Below, piece after piece: positions 1 to 6,275 of a stretch of DNA of 49,668 nucleotides (positions within the stretch are counted from its first letter, which is position 1; every line of letters starts with the position of its first letter). The stretch comes from Candidatus Hydrogenedentota bacterium. Its GTDB lineage: Bacteria > Hydrogenedentota > Hydrogenedentia > Hydrogenedentales > SLHB01. The stretch is from assembly GCA_016215105.1 (NCBI GenBank), contig JACRLJ010000066.1, forward strand, positions 62,317-111,984, read 5' to 3'. The translations under genes were made by a program, and so were the position numbers. The notes beneath the pieces were generated by a model. It saw only the letters and a list, made by a program, of their open reading frames with translations. It made no database searches and was not told the origin of the DNA.

Positions 1-931
1 ACGCGGCAAACAGCGCAAACAGAAGCAGCGCGCTCTTCCGCCATTGGGTAAGCAGACCCAACAACGCGATCAGGACGGGAACCCAAATCGTTCCGAAAAA
101 CGGAAGAAGAAAGCCCCAGCCATTCTCGATGCGGAACAACAGCGGCATACCCGTCACCTTGAGGGTGTATGTATTGGGCACGGGACTGCCGTAGTAGATC
201 CAGCGGAAGACCGTAAGAAGTATCACAAAACCTGCCGCGCACCCCGCGGCGAACGCCACACTGCGCAATTTCGAGCTCGAGCCGCGGGCGCCACTCGCGC
301 GGTATGCCAATATCAGACCCATCGGGATCACCGCGTCCGGCCGCGTCAGAAACATCAGACCCAGCGTGACGCCCAGCAACCACGGCGGGTCTTCAATTCC
401 TTCGTCGCGCAACACCAGCCACACTGCCCACAGCAGCAACAGTGTTAGCAGGCCCGTCTCCATCCCAAGAACAGTCCAGAACGCCAAGGGGTAATAGGCG
501 AGCGGCGCGAGAAACGCCGCGGTCGCAACAAACTCGCGGTACGGCGCGTCTTTCTCGCCCATCACCTGCCGCGCAATACGCATGCATAGCAAACCCATCG
601 CGATCAGGAACGCGACACCTGACACTTCCACAAACACGACTGCCGCGATCTTCCCGAGAACGAGCGAAGGCAAGGCCATGTACAGCGTCATCAGCAGGTT
701 TGTGATCCCCTCGACCCGCTCGCCCGCGTTCCACACCAACCCCACCCCGTGCGCCAGATTCCACGCGTACCGCATCGAAATCATCGCGTCGTCGAACAGG
801 ACGAAATACCGGCGCCCGTCAATGGCCACCACGGAGTTTTCCCAAATGAACACCCCGCCCCAAATGACGTACACCAGCCCCATCACCCCGAGGGCGATGC
901 GCCGCGTCCCCGCCTTCTCTGAGTCTGTCAA
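1..931 (-). CDS. GT-C type membrane glycosyltransferase, partial (C-terminus outside window)
   Basis: The minus strand is open from a TTG start at 931 to the window edge (310 codons), with GGAGGAG six bases upstream. The protein begins with a short soluble stretch and one membrane segment (about residues 12–30). Next comes an acidic loop with the Asp pair D47–D48 followed by ISMRYAWNLAHG and a VWNAGERVEGITN motif, and then repeated hydrophobic helices. The Asp-containing first loop followed by an 'N-GERVEG-TN' motif is typical of GT-C polyprenyl-phosphate-sugar transferases such as AftB-like or GT39/PMT-like proteins, which act at the membrane outer face. The acceptor and donor cannot be told. 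The gene is divergent from the BlaI-type regulator. The start is supported only by the Shine-Dalgarno match. Confidence 0.75.
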   Translation of the reverse strand, partial: MTDSEKAGTRRIALGVMGLVYVIWGGVFIWENSVVAIDGRRYFVLFDDAMISMRYAWNLAHGVGLVWNAGERVEGITNLLMTLYMALPSLVLGKIAAVVFVEVSGVAFLIAMGLLCMRIARQVMGEKDAPYREFVATAAFLAPLAYYPLAFWTVLGMETGLLTLLLLWAVWLVLRDEGIEDPPWLLGVTLGLMFLTRPDAVIPMGLILAYRASGARGSSSKLRSVAFAAGCAAGFVILLTVFRWIYYGSPVPNTYTLKVTGMPLLFRIENGWGFLLPFFGTIWVPVLIALLGLLTQWRKSALLLFALFAA

Positions 932-1022
932 CGCGTCTCCTCCAACTTCAGAACAAGCCCGCAGATTCTCGGCGCGTACTATTCCACGCCCTAACCGCCA
1001 AATCAAGGCGCAAAGAATTCCC

Positions 1023-1051
1023 TTGACTTTTGATTACAACTGTAATAGACT
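1023..1051 (+). promoter_or_regulatory. Sigma-70-like promoter of the BlaI–M56 operon
   Basis: TTGACT (1023–1028), a 17-base spacer and TAGACT (1046–1051), 29 bases upstream of the BlaI-type start codon. The elements overlap the first BlaI-like operator, which fits autorepression. Confidence 0.6.
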
Positions 1052-1068
1052 CGATTACAGTCGTAATC
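1033..1068 (+). promoter_or_regulatory. Two BlaI/MecI-type operators
   Basis: Operator 1 is ATTACAACTGTAAT (1033–1046), a perfect dyad with 6-base arms around AC. Operator 2 is GATTAC-AGTC-GTAATC (1053–1068). Both match the TACAnnTGTA-type half-site pattern known for BlaI/MecI (one mismatch in operator 2). Their centres are 21 bp apart, two helical turns. Operator 1 covers the promoter spacer and the edge of the -10 element; operator 2 sits over the expected transcription start. They lie directly ahead of the repressor gene. Confidence 0.75.
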
Positions 1069-1080
1069 AGGAGGTCCAAA

Positions 1081-1458
1081 ATGAAGCCCTTGCCCCGCAT
1101 CTCCGACGCCGAATGGGAAGTCATGAAAGTCCTCTGGGAAAAGTCGCCCGCCACGGCCAACGACGTAGTCGAACGCCTGCGCGACGCGACCTCCTGGAAC
1201 CCGCGAACCATCAAGACCCTTCTCAACCGGCTCGTCGGCAAGAAAGCCCTCGGCTTCGAAGAGGACGGCCGCATGTACCGCTACTACCCGCTGGTGTCCG
1301 AAGCGGAGTGCGCCCGCGCCGAAAGCCGCTCCTTCCTCAACCGCGTCTACGGCGGGGCCTTGACCCCGCTCATCGCGAACTTTCTGCAAGAAAAGGAATT
1401 GTCTCCAGAGGAAATCGAGGAGCTGCGCCGCCTCCTCGACCAGAAAGGAAAGGGGTAA
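1081..1458 (+). CDS. BlaI/MecI-type winged-helix repressor
   Basis: A 125-residue protein starting at ATG 1081 behind AGGAGG (1069–1074). An upstream in-frame start at 1030 would run through the operators and is rejected. The N-terminal winged helix (ISDAEWEVMKVLWE, residues 7–20; TIKTLLNRLVGKKAL with the recognition helix) and the C-terminal dimerisation helix (LSPEEIEELRRLLD) are standard for the PF03965 family. The family normally dimerises on paired dyads and is inactivated by cleavage when its partner M56 membrane protease is triggered. The gene is two bases upstream of such a protease, so the pair is a signal-transducing operon. It lies beside no beta-lactamase, so the target regulon is unknown. 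Confidence 0.92.
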   Translation: MKPLPRISDAEWEVMKVLWEKSPATANDVVERLRDATSWNPRTIKTLLNRLVGKKALGFEEDGRMYRYYPLVSEAECARAESRSFLNRVYGGALTPLIANFLQEKELSPEEIEELRRLLDQKGKG

Positions 1459-1460
1459 CC

Positions 1461-4079
1461 ATGCCGAACTTCTACGAACACCTCGACACCCTGTTTGCAT
1501 GGGTGCTGCGTTCCACGGCGCAAGCCAGTGTGCTCGCGATCCTCATTCTCGCTATCCAGTTTCTATTGCGAAAACGCCTGCCCGCGCGTTGGCAATACGC
1601 TTTGTGGTTGGTGCTGCTCATCCGCATCGCGCTACCCTGGGCGCCCGAAAGTCCGCTGAGCATCTTCAACGTGACTGGCGCGGTGCGGCTAAGCCAAATG
1701 ACATCTCCACTAGCGGCGCCAACGACTATCCAGACCCAAGATAGCCTCAAGTTCAATACCCCGTTGTCAGCGCCGCCCGCTTCTTCATCCACTCCGTCCA
1801 CCGACGCGCCAGCAGCCCCACCGGCGTCCTCCTCCCTTAGGTCCCTTTCGTCCCTTAAGTCCCTTTCCACCACGCGCATTCCCTGGCCCCCGCCCCATTC
1901 CCTCCCCGCCCTCGCATGGGCCTTCGGCGCGATCAGCCTTGCCCTCTACGCCGCCGCGCGAAACATCGCGCTATGGACACACATCCGCCGCCAACGTCCG
2001 GTCACTGACCCAGAGCAGCTTAATCTCCTCGAAGAATGCAAGGAACGCATGGGCGTGCGCGCGCCTGTCTCGCTGGTCGAATCCTCGCGCCTTGGCGCCC
2101 CCGCGCTCGTCGGTTTTATCCGCCCGCGTCTCGTCCTGCCCGTCGGCAGCGCGCAGACGCTGAGTCCCGAAGAGCTCCACTTCATCTTTCTCCACGAACT
2201 CGCCCACCTCAAACGCGCCGACATTCTCGTCAATTGGATCATGCTGGCGCTGCAAGTCCTCCACTGGTTCAATCCCATCATCTGGATGGCCTTCCGCCGC
2301 ATGCTCGCCGACCGCGAAGCCGCCTGTGACGCCCTCGCCCTCTCACGGGCCGGCGCCGAACACGCCCACAGCTACGGACTCACCATCCTCCGCCTGCTCG
2401 ACCGGACCCCGCGCCTCGCCATCATCCCCGGCGCCGCCGGCATCCTCGAAGACAAATCCCAACTCAAGAGGAGAATCACCCTGATCGCGCAGTTCACGCC
2501 AAGCGCCTATCGCTGGTCACTCGGCGCGCTCGCGCTGATCGCCGTGATCGCACTCGTCGGCCTCACCAACCCGGCACGCGCCGCGGACCCTGCGTCCTCG
2601 GCGCCCGATGCGATAGGGGCTGCAATTACGCCAGCGCCATCCACACCCGTTCCGGCGCCGCCCGTAAGTCGCGCCGCCAACGATACGATTCAATATAATT
2701 GCGAATTCGTTGTTCTGAGGCCGGCTGCCGACACGCCCCTGCCGGACAAGGATATCGTACCGCTGCCAGATGGAAACAATCTGGCGGATGCGGCGGGCAA
2801 GGTCATTCCGGGCGGCCATTATCCTGTGCGTCGCTCACAGCATAGTGTTCCAAAAGAATCGGCGCCGAAAAAGTCTAGCGGTGACGAGAGTTCCAGCGAG
2901 CCAGGATGGCACTTACGCGGGGACGTTCAAATTCTTTCAAGTCCAACGGTGACGACGCTGAAAGGGAAGCCCGCGAAGATAAGGATTGGCCAACGAGTGC
3001 CCGTCTCACGGTTTGAATCAAAGGATCACGACAACGTGAAACTCGAGACGCAGCTTCGCGAGGTCGGTCTCGACCTTACGGTGACGGTTGCACCGGAAGA
3101 AGCGGGCGACCTCATTGGCCTCGACCTGAACATCCAACTATCCCGCGAGCTTCCCTTGCGCGTCGGCGACGACGCAAGACCGAATTCGGGTCCCAATGCC
3201 ATCGAAAGTCGTTCTGTTGACGGGCACTATTCCGTGAAACCCAACGCGGGCTATCTGATGGTCTTTCGCCCCGAAACCGTCGGCGCCATCCTCGTCGCCG
3301 TCCGTGTCTCGCCGCGGCAAAACCAGCTTGGGCAAGAGCCGAACCCGAAACCAACGCCCCAAGCTTCCGTCGGGAATAATCCCGCTCACGCCGACACTCC
3401 ACATACGCCGAGCGACTCCGTCCAACTCAGAATCGCCGACGCCGAAGCGCGAAAGAAGGCCATCGAGCGGAAACTTAACGAACTCGCTTCGACCAGAGAG
3501 CCGGTGACGCCGGAAGCCAAAACCATGCAACAGTCGCTGGATACGCAGGTCAAATTGGCCGAAGATGATCTAGCAAGGGTTAAGAAGATGCACCAAGAGG
3601 GACTTGCGTCTGACTACGAGATCGAGAAGACCGAAGCGAAAGTTCAGCAAGAGCGCGCAAAGGCCGCTGAGAACAAGCTGGCTCCTCAGAAGGAACTGGC
3701 GGCAGCGCAAGCCCCGCTCAAACAGCAACTCGATGCTGTAGAGATTGAACTCGAGGGTCTGCGCACGCAATTGACCGAGTCAGCCCATGCCGCTGAAAAC
3801 ACCGATCCCGTCATCGTGAGAGGCAGGGGAGCGATGGGGGTATGCGTTGCTCCCGACGGCAAGATTTACTACGCCGACTATTTTGGTAATTCCGTTGGCG
3901 CCCTGGATCTCGAATCAGGAACGATGACTGATCTTGTCAAGGACCTGAAGGCGCCATCCGCGACCGCCGTCATCGGAGACAAAGTCGTTTTCACCGAGTC
4001 CGGGTCCGAGAACGAGAAATTCAAAGATGGAACCATAAGAATACTGGACCCGGCGTCCGGCGCCGTCGACACAATCTAG
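1461..4079 (+). CDS. M56-family membrane metalloprotease (BlaR1-like) with secretin-like and coiled-coil tail
   Basis: An 872-residue protein from ATG 1461, with AGGAAAGGGG upstream and two bases after the repressor stop. Membrane helices lie near residues 17–36, 41–58, 145–165, 258–275 and 355–375. The zinc motif HELAH (245–249) and the downstream DREAACD glutamate are the M56 catalytic site, which in BlaR1/MecR1 faces the cytoplasm and triggers repressor loss. The extracytoplasmic part is not a penicillin-binding domain. It has a secretin-like beta segment (about 485–590; ILSSPTVTTL … LREVGLDLTVTVAP), a long charged coiled coil (about 657–774) and the start of an NHL/SMP30-like propeller (GVCVAPDGKIYYADYFG, from about 790). 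The frame ends at TAG 4077–4079, but the propeller continues in another frame (see 4160–4630), so this C-terminus is probably artificial. Confidence 0.85.
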   Translation: MPNFYEHLDTLFAWVLRSTAQASVLAILILAIQFLLRKRLPARWQYALWLVLLIRIALPWAPESPLSIFNVTGAVRLSQMTSPLAAPTTIQTQDSLKFNTPLSAPPASSSTPSTDAPAAPPASSSLRSLSSLKSLSTTRIPWPPPHSLPALAWAFGAISLALYAAARNIALWTHIRRQRPVTDPEQLNLLEECKERMGVRAPVSLVESSRLGAPALVGFIRPRLVLPVGSAQTLSPEELHFIFLHELAHLKRADILVNWIMLALQVLHWFNPIIWMAFRRMLADREAACDALALSRAGAEHAHSYGLTILRLLDRTPRLAIIPGAAGILEDKSQLKRRITLIAQFTPSAYRWSLGALALIAVIALVGLTNPARAADPASSAPDAIGAAITPAPSTPVPAPPVSRAANDTIQYNCEFVVLRPAADTPLPDKDIVPLPDGNNLADAAGKVIPGGHYPVRRSQHSVPKESAPKKSSGDESSSEPGWHLRGDVQILSSPTVTTLKGKPAKIRIGQRVPVSRFESKDHDNVKLETQLREVGLDLTVTVAPEEAGDLIGLDLNIQLSRELPLRVGDDARPNSGPNAIESRSVDGHYSVKPNAGYLMVFRPETVGAILVAVRVSPRQNQLGQEPNPKPTPQASVGNNPAHADTPHTPSDSVQLRIADAEARKKAIERKLNELASTREPVTPEAKTMQQSLDTQVKLAEDDLARVKKMHQEGLASDYEIEKTEAKVQQERAKAAENKLAPQKELAAAQAPLKQQLDAVEIELEGLRTQLTESAHAAENTDPVIVRGRGAMGVCVAPDGKIYYADYFGNSVGALDLESGTMTDLVKDLKAPSATAVIGDKVVFTESGSENEKFKDGTIRILDPASGAVDTI

Positions 4080-4159
4080 TTCTCGAAGCAGCGGGGTCGG
4101 ACACGGGCTTCGGCGGCCACAGACGACTGATCAAGTTTGCTAAGAACACCAAAGAACCT

Positions 4160-4630
4160 GTGGTCATCCTGGACAATCTCGAAAGCCCAGAGGCCGTAGT
4201 GCTCGACAATGACGGTCGCATCTATATCGGAAGCATGGGAGCGACCTCTCCCGGGGACGACGGAAAAGTCCTCTTGTTCGCGGGGCAGAAATCCGCCCCA
4301 CAAACGCTTGCCGAAGGGCTGCCGGCGGTTGAAGACATGTGTATTGACGAGAGAGGGGACATCTATCTTGCCGGATTCGGCTCGGATAAGGGCCGTCGTG
4401 CCGGAATCGGGGTCATTTCCAAGAAATCAATTCAGTTCGTCGAACTGAAACAGGGCGTACAGGTGAATTGCCTTGCCCTACTCCCAACCGGTGATATCTT
4501 GTACTCTACTGGGCGATCGCTGAATACTATTCGTGTCTTGAAGAGGGCAGCGCCGGCCAAGAAGAGTACAGCCGACGGCTCCAACCTAATAAAGGACAAA
4601 GCGTTCCTTTACGACAGTGTTAAGTTCTGA
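4160..4630 (+). pseudogene. Frameshifted C-terminal propeller portion of the M56 protein
   Basis: A 156-codon frame in the +2 register, ending in TGA. Read upstream without a start codon it stays open to about 4061 and continues the propeller directly (HNLVLEAAGSDTGFGGHRR, then DNLESPEAVVLDNDGRIYIG). Its blades (AVVLDNDGRIYIGS, DMCIDERGDIYLAG, CLALLPTGDILYS) match the NHL/SMP30-like start found at the end of the preceding frame. The two frames therefore form one original gene of about 1055 codons broken by a one-base change near 4060–4080. A separately translated small protein from GTG 4160 is possible but has no convincing ribosome binding site. Confidence 0.6.
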
Positions 4631-4754
4631 AAGCGCCTTTGCCGACCGCCGCCGTTCTACACCCCTTATGGGGCGGCCTCGCGTGCGCGTTAATTCTAGG
4701 CGCCCGTCAAAGCTCGTGATGTCTCTTACTCCCCCGCATGGATGAGGCCGGAGC

Positions 4755-4790
4755 ACCTATAGTAGACGCGGTGTCTCGCCGCGTCGTCGG
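4755..4790 (+). repeat. Dispersed GACGCG palindrome, copy 1
   Basis: Core TAGTAGACGCG followed by GTGTCTCGCCGCGTC. The copy is inverted at 4911–4950 and direct at 36476–36519. The outer GACGCG/CGCGTC arms can form a small hairpin. Confidence 0.55.
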
Positions 4791-4910
4791 GGCGCCGGTA
4801 AGGCGGCAAGCTGAGATGACTATCTTGGGCGCGTCGACAGAAGTGCTTTGAGAAATACTTTGGGAAAAAAATCGTCTCATGGGTAGCTGTGACGAGTGGT
4901 TGAGATCGCG

Positions 4911-4950
4911 GCGCTCCGACTGACGCGGCGAGACGGCGCGTCTACTTTGA
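4911..4950 (-). repeat. Dispersed GACGCG palindrome, copy 2 (inverted)
   Basis: Read on the minus strand: AGTAGACGCGCCGTC then TCGCCGCGTCAGTCGGAGCG. It is almost identical to the 36476–36519 copy and opposed to the 4755 copy. Confidence 0.55.
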
Positions 4951-5115
4951 GCCAACCTCGCTCGGCGGAATGTGGCGTTCGCGGACGCGGCCTATTCAGT
5001 TGTGCCTACTGGCGCGCGGAACTTTCAAAGCCCGTGTTGCCTCGAACTCCGGCTCGTGGAATAATGCGCCCCTGGCGAGAACGAGTCGCCCAAGCGCAGC
5101 ACGGAGGAGAAGAAA

Positions 5116-6063
5116 ATGCCCCAACCCCGCATCTTAGTTGTCGGAAGCGCGAATATTGATTTGGTCACGCAAGTTCCACGCATTCCGAAACCGGGCGAGA
5201 CCGTCATCGGGACCTCGTTCTACACGGTCTGCGGGGGCAAGGGCGCGAATCAGGCGGTGGCGGCCGCGCGTCTGGGCGCGCACGCCTACTTTGCCGGCTG
5301 CGTTGGAAACGACGCGTTCGGCGCGCTGCAACGCCAGAGCCTGGGCGACGAAGGCATCGACCTCACCCACCTGATCACGCATCCCACAGAAGCGACCGGC
5401 ACGGCCGTCATTCTGGTCGCCGATCAAGGCCAGAATTCCATCGTCGTCACGCCGTCGGCCAACTACGGTTTCACGCCCGACCGCGTGGAGGCCATGGCCC
5501 CGCTGATCGCGCAAATGGACGCGGTGTTGGTTCAGTTGGAGATCCCCTTCGATTCAGTCGCGGCCACGTTGCGCATCGCGCGCAGCGCCGGTGTCTTGGG
5601 CGTGCTCGACGCGGGCCCCGCGCAACGCGTGCCTGAAGGAATTCTGGAATTGGCCGATATCGTTTCCCCCAACGAGACGGAAGCGGAGGCCATGACCGGC
5701 GTGAAGGTGGCGTCATTGGACGACGCCCGCCTCGCGGCCGCGAAGCTCCTCGAAATGGGCGGGCGCGAGGTCGTGCTGAAACTCGGCGCCAACGGCGCCC
5801 TCTACGCGAACACCCGCGAGTCCTTTCACGTGCCGCCCTTCCCCGTGGACGCGGTAGACGCCGTCGCGGCGGGCGACGCATTCACGGCCGCACTCGCCAT
5901 CGCATGGCGATGGGGCGTCCCCAACGACGCGATACGCTTCGCCAACGCCACCGGCGCCCTCGCCACGCTCACGCCCGGCGCGCAGCCGTCCCTGCCCAAG
6001 CGCACCGCAGTGGAAGCGTTTCTGAGGGAACGGAACGCCTTGCCCACAAGGCTTGCTGAGTAG
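5116..6063 (+). CDS. rbsK: Ribokinase (PfkB family)
   Basis: A 315-residue protein from ATG 5116 with GGAGGAG upstream, the usual length for the family. It shows the PfkB N-terminal signature (VVGSANIDLV), the substrate-binding GGKGANQA, SPNETEAE, and the C-terminal AAGDAF with the catalytic Asp (usually GAGD; the first Gly is Ala here). It should phosphorylate D-ribose at O5 with ATP in the cytoplasm, feeding the pentose phosphate pathway. The GGKGANQA motif favours ribokinase over fructokinase or adenosine kinase. No ribose transporter or hydrolase gene lies next to it, so it appears to stand alone. Confidence 0.88.
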   Translation: MPQPRILVVGSANIDLVTQVPRIPKPGETVIGTSFYTVCGGKGANQAVAAARLGAHAYFAGCVGNDAFGALQRQSLGDEGIDLTHLITHPTEATGTAVILVADQGQNSIVVTPSANYGFTPDRVEAMAPLIAQMDAVLVQLEIPFDSVAATLRIARSAGVLGVLDAGPAQRVPEGILELADIVSPNETEAEAMTGVKVASLDDARLAAAKLLEMGGREVVLKLGANGALYANTRESFHVPPFPVDAVDAVAAGDAFTAALAIAWRWGVPNDAIRFANATGALATLTPGAQPSLPKRTAVEAFLRERNALPTRLAE

Positions 6064-6203
6064 GCGCGTTGATCCCGGCAGGAAGGCGCCTAGATTTTCA
6101 CGTCGGCGACATGACTACCAGCGTGTCATTCTCAAAAAATGTGAAGAATCTTCTGCCAACGTGTAACGGGCTGGTCCGTAGCAGGCGCTCGAACTGCCTT
6201 GGC

Positions 6204-6212
6204 TGCTATAAT
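6204..6212 (+). promoter_or_regulatory. Extended -10 promoter element
   Basis: TGCTATAAT, a perfect extended -10 hexamer, 63 bases ahead of the ATG at 6276. No good -35 hexamer lies at the usual spacing, as is common for extended -10 promoters. Confidence 0.45.
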
Positions 6213-6275
6213 GCGGCCCCTGTTGTGGTTTCGCCGCAGGACGCGATGGTTGTTTGACCCGTTTTGGAACCAGGC

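Larger units (their letters stand above)
4631..5115. other. Gene-free spacer with two opposed dispersed repeats
   Basis: No coding frame here is convincing. The segment holds two inverted copies of a short GC-rich palindromic repeat (4755–4790 and 4911–4950). It ends in the ribokinase ribosome binding site GGAGGAG (5103–5109). No clear promoter or terminator was recognised. Confidence 0.5.

Noticed and set aside
582-1460. Long N-terminal extension of the M56 frame back to 582
   Set aside because: It runs antisense to the glycosyltransferase and across the repressor gene. ATG 1461 has a good ribosome binding site and gives a normal M56 start.
6061-6092. TAGGCGC/GCGCCTA hairpin after the ribokinase as terminator
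   Set aside because: A 7-bp stem with an 18-base loop and only four T's, too weak to call.
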